Assembly: GCF_012184425.1 (NCBI RefSeq)
Contig: NZ_VTOW01000001.1
Coordinates: forward strand, 1,550,001 to 1,614,000
Reading direction: 5' to 3'
Source: Candidatus Manganitrophus noduliformans
GTDB taxonomy: Bacteria; Nitrospirota; Nitrospiria; SBBL01; Manganitrophaceae
DNA length: 64,000 nucleotides
Below, piece after piece: positions 43,721 to 51,106 of this stretch (within the stretch, counting starts at the first letter, position 1; each line of letters opens with the position of its first letter). A model generated the notes under the pieces. That model worked only from the letters and a program-made list of their open reading frames with translations. It was not told the origin of the DNA and ran no database searches. The position numbers and the translations under genes are program-made.

Positions 43721-44023
43721 TTACCATTTCAACAAACTGATTTCATCGACGTTGGTCGTCGCCTTTTTCCGGAAGAAGACGATGATGATCGCCAAGCCGA
43801 CGGCGGCTTCCGCGGCGGCGATGGTGATGATGAAGAGCGAGATGATTTGTCCGTTGACCGATTCGAAATGGCGCGAGAAGGCGACCAGGTTGATGTTGGC
43901 GGCGTTCAGCATCAATTCGATGGCGTAGAGGATAATCAAAAAGTTCTTCCGGATCAAGACGCCGATCAGGCCGATGACGAACATGACGGTGGAGACGATC
44001 ACATAATAGGAGAGGGGAATCAT
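43721..44023 (-). CDS. nuoK: NADH-quinone oxidoreductase subunit K
   Basis: The 100-residue protein has three membrane helices with the two conserved glutamates of the proton path: IELMLNAANINLVAF (Glu36) and IAAAEAAVGLAII (Glu about 70). It is standard length. Its ATG shares one base with the stop of nuoJ, so they are coupled. Confidence 0.97.
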   Translation of the reverse strand: MIPLSYYVIVSTVMFVIGLIGVLIRKNFLIILYAIELMLNAANINLVAFSRHFESVNGQIISLFIITIAAAEAAVGLAIIIVFFRKKATTNVDEISLLKW

Positions 44024-44664
44024 CAGGACGATCCTATCTTATCGAGCGCGCCGCGCCGGGCCTCTTCCGTAACCGAGTCGGGGGTCCCTTCCGGGTGGCC
44101 GTTTCCGGTCCGGGGAAGGGGGACCTCCAGCGCGTGCGCGCCGTTCCCCCCCATCTTTGCGTCGGGACGGGGCTGTTTTGCCAAGACGAGCGCCCCGATG
44201 ATGCCGCCGAGGAGGATCACCCCGACCATTTCGAACGGGAGAAGATATTCATTGAAGAGGGAGAGGCCGATCGCCTCGGTGTTCCCGACGGCGGGGAGGG
44301 CGGCCGCCCCGGGGGCGCTCCCTTCCAGGGTCGGCGATTTGAAGAGGACGATCAAAATTTCCGCCAGGATCACCAGGCCGAAAAAGAGGGCGAGCCAGGT
44401 CTGACGGTGAAGGACCCCTTCGCTGCTTTTCAAGTCGAGGAGCATCAGAACGAATAGATAAAGAATAAGAACCGCGCCGGCATAGATGATGATTTGAATG
44501 GCGGCGAGAAATTCGGCATGGAGCAATACGAACAAGCCGGCGACGTGAAGAAAAGTAGAAAGGAGGGCGAGGGTGCAGTAGATCGGATTACGAAGGCCGA
44601 TCGTCAAGACGGACGAGAAGAGGGCCATCCCTGAAAAATAAAGAAAAAATAAAAGCTGTGCCAT
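44023..44664 (-). CDS. nuoJ: NADH-quinone oxidoreductase subunit J
   Basis: The 213-residue protein has five membrane helices, with the NuoJ signature HAEFLAAIQIIIYAGAVLILYLFVLMLLD around the conserved TM3 region, and a polar C-terminal tail. It forms part of the link between the quinone site and the antiporter-like subunits. Confidence 0.96.
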   Translation of the reverse strand: MAQLLFFLYFSGMALFSSVLTIGLRNPIYCTLALLSTFLHVAGLFVLLHAEFLAAIQIIIYAGAVLILYLFVLMLLDLKSSEGVLHRQTWLALFFGLVILAEILIVLFKSPTLEGSAPGAAALPAVGNTEAIGLSLFNEYLLPFEMVGVILLGGIIGALVLAKQPRPDAKMGGNGAHALEVPLPRTGNGHPEGTPDSVTEEARRGALDKIGSS

Positions 44665-44695
44665 GAACTCCTTGTGCCTTGAATCTCTTGATATC

Positions 44696-44763
44696 GGGGC
44701 GATTCTTTTGATCGCCCGGCTTTTTGATCGCAGTTTCAGGGCGAATACAAGATTCGCCCCTAC
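44696..44763. repeat. REP-like compound palindrome overlapping the nuoI stop
   Basis: Two hairpins: GGGCGAT with its complement (44697-44717) and GGGCGAAT with its complement (44739-44759), ending in CGCCCCTAC. The final bases form the nuoI stop codon region. It is the downstream partner of the element at 45381, so nuoI lies between two such elements. Confidence 0.7.
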
Positions 44764-45365
44764 TCCGCCTTCGGGGTCCCGGCGGCCGGTTCCTTTTTTG
44801 CCTCCGTTTTCACCGCCTCTCCGTTCACGTAGGCCGGAAATTTATACCGGTATTCGCGGGCGGTCTCGTCGGCTTTCTCCTGATTGTGCGCCACGAGGTA
44901 CGCCTTCGCCTCGGAGTGGTACTTCTCTCCGATCTCATACAGCTTCGGTTTGTCGAAGATCAAGTTTCTTTTATTGTCGGTCGAATATTCATAAAGCTTC
45001 GTCATCCCGAGGGCGTTGACGGGGCAGGCCTCCACGCAGAAGCCGCAGAAAACGCACTTGGTGATATCGATGTCGAACGAGGTGGCGATCCGCCGAAGCA
45101 CCTGACCGTCCTGGACCTCCGCGCTGACCACCTTGATGCAGTGGGAGGGGCAGGCCGCCTCGCAGAGATCGCACCCGACGCACCGCTCCGCGCCGTCTTC
45201 ATACTTCAACAGACAAAGGGCGCCCCGGTGGGTATCGGGCAGGGCGAGCTTCTGATGGGGATATTGGAGCGTCACCTCTCGAACGAACATGTGGGTGAAG
45301 GTGAGTTTCAGCCCTTTCAGAATTTCTTTGAAAATAATTTTGTCGAGCAGCTCGGTGAATTTCAC
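44760..45365 (-). CDS. nuoI: NADH-quinone oxidoreductase subunit I (2x 4Fe-4S)
   Basis: The 201-residue protein has two 4Fe-4S motifs, CVGCDLCEAACPSHCI and CVFCGFCVEACPVNAL, which carry clusters N6a and N6b that pass electrons to NuoB. I choose a GTG start, because GGAG lies 6 bases before it and the protein then begins VKFTELLDKIIFKEI like other NuoI proteins. Starts further upstream would translate the palindromic element. nuoH, which usually precedes nuoI, is missing. Confidence 0.95.
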   Translation of the reverse strand: MKFTELLDKIIFKEILKGLKLTFTHMFVREVTLQYPHQKLALPDTHRGALCLLKYEDGAERCVGCDLCEAACPSHCIKVVSAEVQDGQVLRRIATSFDIDITKCVFCGFCVEACPVNALGMTKLYEYSTDNKRNLIFDKPKLYEIGEKYHSEAKAYLVAHNQEKADETAREYRYKFPAYVNGEAVKTEAKKEPAAGTPKAE

Positions 45366-45380
45366 GGATTCTCCGCTTGC

Positions 45381-45450
45381 TGTAGGGGCGTGATTCATCA
45401 CGCCCTGAATTTATTCGGACAGAGGAGGGCGCAATGAATTGCGCCCCTAC
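45381..45450. repeat. REP-like compound palindrome in the nuoG-nuoI gap
   Basis: It begins TGTAGGGGCGTGATT and ends GCGCCCCTAC, so the outer ends are inverted copies. Inner hairpins are CGTGATTCATCACG and GCGCAATGAATTGCGC. The element fills virtually the whole gap, the place where nuoH is normally found. Confidence 0.8.
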
Positions 45451-45451
45451 G

Positions 45452-48208
45452 TTATTTCGTCTCTTCTGCCGCCGCCGGCATGACCGTCAATTGGATCTTC
45501 CAGACCTTCTCCAGGGCCACCTCTCCCTGTTTGAAATAGGGGACGTGGGTCGCCGGATCGATTGTGCCGGTCAGAAGGTCTTTTACGTTGGGCCGGTTGA
45601 AGTGGTTCGGGAAGTGGACCACCCCCTTCGGGAGCGATTCCAACACTTCCACCGGGACTTCGACCTGGCCGAGCGACGATTTGATCTTCACCGTGTCGGC
45701 TGTCTTCAGCCCCATTGCCTCGGCATCGGCCGCGCCGATGTATAGAACCGCCTTGTCTTCGATCTTCATCAAGCCGGGGTCGCGCGTCGAGAGCTTCCCG
45801 GAGTGGTAGAGGACCTGAATGAGATCGAGCGAGAAGGGGAAGGCGGCTTCTTTTTTCCGTTCGGTCGCGCGGTATCGTCCGGCGATCTCGGCGATAAAGG
45901 CACCGTCTGAATAACGCTCCGGACGGGGGGCCGGGCGCTCATCGCGGAAGTAGCCGGGAACGAGCTTTGCGATCTCCTGATTGATGTCCTCCGGTCCTTT
46001 GTATTGGAGCGGGTGGTTCATCCCCTTCGCGAGATCGCAGAAGATCTTCCAGTCGGGGCGCGCTTCGCCGCGCGGATCGAACGCTTGCGCGACGCGGCGG
46101 ATCTTCCCCTCCACGTCGGTAAAGGTCCCTTCTTTCTCCGCGGCGACCGCGGCCGGGAGGACGAAGTCGGCCATCTCGCCGGTCTCGGTCATAAAAGGGT
46201 CTTGGCAGACGATAAAATCGACGTTCTCCAGCGCTTGGCGGACCCGCATCGCATTCGGCAGGGTGCCGAGCGGATTTTCTCCAACGAGATAGAGCGCTTT
46301 AATCTCGCCCCGTTCGGCCCGCTCCAAAATTTCGGGGAGGGTGGCGCCGATTCCTTCGGGGAGCTCCGTATTCCAGGCCGACCGAAACCGCGCCCGTTCG
46401 CTCTCCGACGCGTAGGGGCGTTGGCCGGGGAGAAATTCGGGAACCGCTCCCATGTCGACGGCCCCCTGCTCGTTGTTCTCTTCGCAGATCGGCAGAATCC
46501 CGGCCCCTTCTTTTTCCAGAAGGCCGGTCAGCAGGGCAAGATCGATCAGCCGGAGCACATTGTGATAGCCCTCTTTTTTGGAGACGATTCCTTCGCCCCA
46601 GATCAAGGTTCCCCGCTTCGATTTCGCCAGCAGCTCGGCTGCCTCGGCGATCTTCTCCCAGGGCAATCCGCTTTCCCGGGCCAGGTTTTCCTCGGAAAGT
46701 CCGGCGACGCCTTGACGAAGCGCTTCATAAGCGGCAGGGTATTTCTGCACAAAGGCGGGGAAGGCGAGCCCCTTGTCGATGACCGACTTGACCAGCCCCT
46801 GAATCAACGCCGTCTCGCCACCCACCACAACCTGCAGCGGATGGCTTGCCAGCGCCATCAGGTTGGTCTGGAAGTTGTGGGCGACCATCAGCTTCGCCTG
46901 AAATCTCGATTTGGCCTCTTTGAGGCGGAGCGCGGTGACCGGGTTGGTCTCGGTCATGTCGTTTCCGATCACCAGGATCACATCCGAGAGGGTCATCGCC
47001 TTGTCGGAGGTGGTCGCCTGGCCGATCCCGATCGTCTGTTGCAGGGCGGTGACCGAGTTCATATGACCGTAGCGGGCGGCGGTGTCGATGTTGTTGGTCC
47101 CCAGCACCGACCGCATCAGGCGCTGGAAGAGATAGACATCTTCATTGGTGCAGCGGCCGGTGATCAGGCCGGCGATCGCCTCTCCGCCGTGCTGCGTTTT
47201 GATTTCCATCAGCCGTTTGCCGATCATCGCCGTCGCCTTGAACCAGGGGACCTCGGACCACTGTCCGTCGGTTTTCATCAGCGGCCGTGAGAGGCGCGAT
47301 TCACTCTGGGTGTACTGGAATCCGAACCGGCCCCGGACGCAGGTCCCGCCATGATCGTCCCCCAGCTCGACCTCTTTGCCGAACTTGCTCAGATACGACA
47401 GCTTGGAGGTGACCCGAACGACTTTTTGCGCCTCGCTCTCCAGGTGCAGCGTGCAGCCGTCGGAGCAGTAGCCGCAGGTGGTGACCGTTTTCTTCAGCTG
47501 CCACGGCTTGAAGGCGTACTTGGAGAAGCGGCTGACGATCGCGCCGACCGGGCAGACCGCCAAACAGTCGCCGCAGAATTCGCAGTAGAGGGGGACCCCG
47601 TCGTGCGCGCCGACGTGGGTCTTCCCATCCTTCTTGTAGAAGCAGAGGGCGTCGACCAGTTGGACCTCTTTGCAGACGTTGATGCACTGCCCGCAGAGGA
47701 TGCAGCGGTTCATGTTGAAGTCGAGGACCAGGCTCCGGGTGTCTTCCGGGATCTCCTTCCGGGTCCCTTTCTTGATGTCATAGACGCCGAGGTCGTAGGC
47801 CATGTCCTGCAATTCGCACTTGCCGTCGGCGTCGCAGACGGGGCAGTCGAGCGGGTGGACGATCAGATGTTTTTCGATCGCCTTTTTCCGGGCATCGACG
47901 ATCTTCTCGGTGCTGGTCTTCACGACCATCCCATTGGTGATCTTGGCGGTGCAGGAGCGGACGTTGTTGTTCTTCCCCTCGACTTCCACCAGACAGACGC
48001 CGCAGGAGCCGAACGAGGAGAAGGTGTAGTGATAACACATCGCCGGAATTTCCATCCCGAGGCCCCGCATCGTATCGAGCAGAAGGGAGCCTTCGGGGAC
48101 GGAGATCTTTTTCCCGTCGATCGTCACGTCCAACATCTTTTTGGCCGGGGCCGCCTCCGGTTCCGGGGCGGTCGGGATTTCGATCTTCGCTTTGATTTCG
48201 TCGCTCAT
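45452..48208 (-). CDS. nuoG: NADH-quinone oxidoreductase subunit G
   Basis: The 918-residue protein has an N-terminal 2Fe-2S domain (CYHYTFSSFGSCGVC), the His-Cys3 4Fe-4S motif (HPLDCPVCDADGKCELQ), two further 4Fe-4S motifs (CILCGQCINVC, CEFCGDCLAVCP) and CGYCSDGC, the start of the molybdopterin-like region with the N7 cluster. The rest is an oxidoreductase fold (about 290-900). This full set lets it pass electrons from an unknown donor, since NuoE and NuoF, which normally feed it from NADH, are not encoded in this operon. Confidence 0.96.
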   Translation of the reverse strand: MSDEIKAKIEIPTAPEPEAAPAKKMLDVTIDGKKISVPEGSLLLDTMRGLGMEIPAMCYHYTFSSFGSCGVCLVEVEGKNNNVRSCTAKITNGMVVKTSTEKIVDARKKAIEKHLIVHPLDCPVCDADGKCELQDMAYDLGVYDIKKGTRKEIPEDTRSLVLDFNMNRCILCGQCINVCKEVQLVDALCFYKKDGKTHVGAHDGVPLYCEFCGDCLAVCPVGAIVSRFSKYAFKPWQLKKTVTTCGYCSDGCTLHLESEAQKVVRVTSKLSYLSKFGKEVELGDDHGGTCVRGRFGFQYTQSESRLSRPLMKTDGQWSEVPWFKATAMIGKRLMEIKTQHGGEAIAGLITGRCTNEDVYLFQRLMRSVLGTNNIDTAARYGHMNSVTALQQTIGIGQATTSDKAMTLSDVILVIGNDMTETNPVTALRLKEAKSRFQAKLMVAHNFQTNLMALASHPLQVVVGGETALIQGLVKSVIDKGLAFPAFVQKYPAAYEALRQGVAGLSEENLARESGLPWEKIAEAAELLAKSKRGTLIWGEGIVSKKEGYHNVLRLIDLALLTGLLEKEGAGILPICEENNEQGAVDMGAVPEFLPGQRPYASESERARFRSAWNTELPEGIGATLPEILERAERGEIKALYLVGENPLGTLPNAMRVRQALENVDFIVCQDPFMTETGEMADFVLPAAVAAEKEGTFTDVEGKIRRVAQAFDPRGEARPDWKIFCDLAKGMNHPLQYKGPEDINQEIAKLVPGYFRDERPAPRPERYSDGAFIAEIAGRYRATERKKEAAFPFSLDLIQVLYHSGKLSTRDPGLMKIEDKAVLYIGAADAEAMGLKTADTVKIKSSLGQVEVPVEVLESLPKGVVHFPNHFNRPNVKDLLTGTIDPATHVPYFKQGEVALEKVWKIQLTVMPAAAEETK

Positions 48209-48275
48209 TAAAACCTCGTTATTCGTTAATCGTAAAAGAATTGACGTTTAACGATTCACGATTCCCGTTTAACGG

Positions 48276-49493
48276 TCATCTATCGCACTCTCCCATCACG
48301 ATGTCGTAGGTTCCGAAGATGGTAATCACGTCGGCGATCATGTAGCCTTTCGCCATGTGGTCGAACGCGCCCATGTGGATGAAGGATGGGGCCCGGATCT
48401 TCATCCGATAGGGTTTGCTGTCCCCTTTGCTGTAGATGTAAAAGCCGAGCTCCCCTTTGTGGGCTTCGGTGCCGCAATAGATGTCTCCCGGCGGGGCGTT
48501 GAAGCCCTTGCTGTAGAGCTTGAACTGGTAGATCATGCTCTCCATGTCGGTGAAGACCCGCTCCTTCGGCGGGGCGACCACCTGCGGGACATACGCTTTG
48601 TAATCTCCCTGCGGAAGCTGATCGAGGCACTGCTTGATGATCTTGGTGCTCTCGTGCAGCTCCATCATCCGGACCCAGTACCGATCGTAGGTGTCGCCGT
48701 TTTTTCCGATCGGGACGGTCCATTTGACCTTGTCATAGGCCCCGTACGGGCTGATCTTCCGAAGATCGTAGTCGACGCCGGAGCCGCGCAGGGTCGATCC
48801 GGAGAGGCCGTAGCGGACCGCGTCTTCTCCCGAGATGACGGCGATGCCGCGCGTCCGGGCGAGCCAGATCCGATTGTTCACCAACAGGGTGTCATAGTCT
48901 ACAATCTTCGATGGAAAATCGGCGATGAACCGGTAGAGGTCGTCGATGATCTTCGTCGTAAAATCGCGCTCGACCCCGCCGACCCGGTACCAGCTGGTCG
49001 TCAGCCGCGCGCCGCAGAGCTCGTCGAAAATGTCGAGCAGGATTTCCCGCTCGCGGAAGGTATAAAAGAAGACGGTCATCGCGCCGATATCGAGCGCCTG
49101 CGTCCCCAGCCAGAAGAGATGGCCGATGATCCGCTGCACCTCGGCGACGATGGTTCGAAGATATTCCGAACGCTCCGGAATGGTGATTCCCAACAGCTTC
49201 TCGACCGCCCGGACATAAGCGAAGTTGTTGTACATCGCGCAGACGTAGTCGAGCCGGTCGGTGTGGGGGATGAACTGGTTGTAGGTGATCGACTCGGCGA
49301 TCTTCTCGACCCCGCGGTGCAAAAAGCCGAGGACCGGCTCCGACTTGATGATCTTCTCCCCTTCGAGGGTGAGGACGACCTTCAGCACCCCATGTGTCGA
49401 CGGGTGCTGCGGCCCCAGATTGAGGAGGAGCTCCTCCGTCCTCAAAAGGGGAAGGCCTTTGTTTTCCGTAGTCGGTGCTTCTTTTAATTCCAT
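48276..49493 (-). CDS. nuoD: NADH-quinone oxidoreductase subunit D
   Basis: The 405-residue protein has the 49-kDa subunit signatures LNLGPQHPSTHGVLKVVL near the N terminus and RAPSFIHMGAFDHMAKGYMIADV near the C terminus. It forms the quinone site with NuoB. I use the ATG at MELKEAP; the frame extends two codons further to a TTG. Upstream and downstream gaps hold short repeats, not genes. Confidence 0.97.
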   Translation of the reverse strand: MELKEAPTTENKGLPLLRTEELLLNLGPQHPSTHGVLKVVLTLEGEKIIKSEPVLGFLHRGVEKIAESITYNQFIPHTDRLDYVCAMYNNFAYVRAVEKLLGITIPERSEYLRTIVAEVQRIIGHLFWLGTQALDIGAMTVFFYTFREREILLDIFDELCGARLTTSWYRVGGVERDFTTKIIDDLYRFIADFPSKIVDYDTLLVNNRIWLARTRGIAVISGEDAVRYGLSGSTLRGSGVDYDLRKISPYGAYDKVKWTVPIGKNGDTYDRYWVRMMELHESTKIIKQCLDQLPQGDYKAYVPQVVAPPKERVFTDMESMIYQFKLYSKGFNAPPGDIYCGTEAHKGELGFYIYSKGDSKPYRMKIRAPSFIHMGAFDHMAKGYMIADVITIFGTYDIVMGECDR

Positions 49494-49511
49494 GTACAAC
49501 CTATAGGTCTT

Positions 49512-49531
49512 ATAGGTCCTATAGGACCTAT
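49512..49531. repeat. 20-base palindrome at the nuoC end
   Basis: A perfect palindrome with arm ATAGGTCCTA; a partial third copy (TATAGGTCT) precedes it. It covers the nuoC stop codon, so it would fold in the mRNA between nuoC and nuoD. Confidence 0.75.
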
Positions 49532-50049
49532 GATTCTAAAAATTCAAAAGTGTCTCTCCACCCCCGCCCTTCGATCGGAAAGTTCTTTCGAAGGGGATAG
49601 CCCTCGTCATATTCATCCGGCAGGAGGATCCGGCGGAGATCGGGATGGTTGTTGAACTTAATCCCCATCATGTCGTAAACCTCCCGCTCCATAAAATTGA
49701 GCCCTTCCCAGAGGGGGGTCAACGAGTCGACGGTGCAGTCTTCTTCCGAAACGCGCGTCTTCAGCCGGACCTGATGTTTTTTCCGAATGGAGAAAAACTC
49801 ATAGACCACCTCGAACCGCTCCCGCTCCCCCATATGATCGACCGAAGAGACATGAACCGGATAGTCGAAATCGAGCGCCGGATCGTCCCGAAGCAGCCGG
49901 CCCACCTCGAACAACCCCTCTTTCTTCAGGTGGATCGAGAGATCGCCTCGGAAGAGGGCGGCGCCGATAAACGCGGCGGGAAACTGCGCCTGGACTTTCC
50001 GGGCCACCGGGTGCTCTCCGCCCTCTTCCATTCCGGAGGGAATTTTCAT
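49528..50049 (-). CDS. nuoC: NADH-quinone oxidoreductase subunit C
   Basis: The 173-residue protein is the 30-kDa subunit. LREVY-like core appears as [40 protein letters not shown]. It is not fused to NuoD, unlike in some bacteria. Its ATG overlaps the nuoB stop by 4 bases. Confidence 0.96.
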   Translation of the reverse strand: MKIPSGMEEGGEHPVARKVQAQFPAAFIGAALFRGDLSIHLKKEGLFEVGRLLRDDPALDFDYPVHVSSVDHMGERERFEVVYEFFSIRKKHQVRLKTRVSEEDCTVDSLTPLWEGLNFMEREVYDMMGIKFNNHPDLRRILLPDEYDEGYPLRKNFPIEGRGWRDTFEFLES

Positions 50050-50522
50050 TTCGTGAAGACCTTCTTCTTCATAATCTGGTCCTGGAGACGCAAAACGCCC
50101 TCTAAGAGGGCTTCCGGGGTCGGCGGGCAGCCGGGGACGTAGATATCGACCGGAACGAAGCGATCGACCCCCTGCACCACGCTGTAGCTATTGTAAATAT
50201 TTCCCGAGGTGGCGCAGGAGCCCATCGAAATCACATATTTCGGCTCCGGCATCTGATCGTAGACTTTCCGAATCACCGGGGCCATCCGCCGGCAGACCGT
50301 TCCGGCGACGATCATCAGATCCGACTGCCGGGGAGAGCCGCGAAAAACGCCCGCTCCGAAGCGGTCGATGTCGTACCGCGAGGCGACGGCGGCGATCATC
50401 TCGATCGCGCAGCAGGCGAGCCCGAAGGTCATCGGCCAGAGGGAGCCTTTTCGGGCCCAGTTGACCGCTTGATCGAGGGTCGTCGTGATGAAGTTCGCCT
50501 CGAATTTTCCGGTTAATCCCAT
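50046..50522 (-). CDS. nuoB: NADH-quinone oxidoreductase subunit B
   Basis: The 158-residue protein carries cluster N2, the last iron-sulfur centre before quinone. Ligands are in [15 protein letters not shown] and VPGCPPTPE. The ATG at MGLTGKF overlaps the end of nuoA by 10 bases; longer starts would duplicate nuoA DNA. Confidence 0.97.
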   Translation of the reverse strand: MGLTGKFEANFITTTLDQAVNWARKGSLWPMTFGLACCAIEMIAAVASRYDIDRFGAGVFRGSPRQSDLMIVAGTVCRRMAPVIRKVYDQMPEPKYVISMGSCATSGNIYNSYSVVQGVDRFVPVDIYVPGCPPTPEALLEGVLRLQDQIMKKKVFTK

Positions 50523-50881
50523 TCCAGTCCTCCCTTTCTCCAGGCGTAGATATACCCAATCAGAAAAAGGGCGATGAAAATCACCATTTCGATGAGTCCG
50601 AACAGGCCGAGCTTGTTGAAGGCGACCGCCCAGGGGTAGAGGAAGGCGATTTCGATATCGAAGATCACAAAAAGCATGGCGATGATGTAGTAGCGAACGG
50701 GGAAGGGCATCCGGGCGTCGGAGATCGGCTCGCTGCCGCATTCGTAGGTGGTCAGCTTCTCTTTGTTGTAGACCCGCGGCTGGACAAAATAGCTGATGAC
50801 CAGCGTTCCGACCCCAAAGACGATCGAAGCAAGGATAAAAAGAAAGATCGGAATATAATTGATGGGCGGGGCTTCAATCAT
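50513..50881 (-). CDS. nuoA: NADH-quinone oxidoreductase subunit A
   Basis: The 122-residue protein has three membrane helices and the loop [27 protein letters not shown], which holds the conserved Cys near the quinone channel. I use the ATG rather than a TTG one codon earlier. It is the first gene of the operon. Confidence 0.97.
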   Translation of the reverse strand: MIEAPPINYIPIFLFILASIVFGVGTLVISYFVQPRVYNKEKLTTYECGSEPISDARMPFPVRYYIIAMLFVIFDIEIAFLYPWAVAFNKLGLFGLIEMVIFIALFLIGYIYAWRKGGLEWD

Positions 50882-50943
50882 CAAATAAACCAGCCTAAAT
50901 CAATCGCCGTTATTAATGGGCCCTGGCGCGTTAGCGAGGCGCT

Positions 50944-50972
50944 ATTCTTTCATAATTTATGTTTTTTGTCAA
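50944..50972 (-). promoter_or_regulatory. Likely sigma-70 promoter of the nuo operon
   Basis: On the minus strand a perfect TTGACA is followed after exactly 17 bases by AAGAAT. Transcription would begin about 55 bases upstream of nuoA. No operator is obvious. Confidence 0.5.
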
Positions 50973-51064
50973 AGGATTAGTGGTCATCTTAACGTGGGGA
51001 GTGTCGGATGTTCAATAGATAAAAGGACCTACCAATGGGTCGGGCGGGATGGGTCTTTCGGACT

Positions 51065-51099
51065 ATTCTGCCGGGCCCGTACATAGGGCCCGGCAGAAT
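51065..51099. terminator. 14-bp inverted repeat after the lipoprotein gene
   Basis: A perfect 14-base stem (ATTCTGCCGGGCCC and its complement) with a 7-base loop starts 8 bases beyond the lipoprotein's stop codon. No clear T-tract follows on the minus strand, so it may be an mRNA-stabilising hairpin or a weak terminator. Confidence 0.5.
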
Positions 51100-51106
51100 A
51101 AATGGG

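Noticed and set aside
45366-45401. Longer nuoI starting upstream at a GTG or ATG
   Set aside because: These codons lie within or at the edge of the palindromic element and lack a ribosome site; the GTG at 45365 has GGAG at the right distance and gives the family N terminus.
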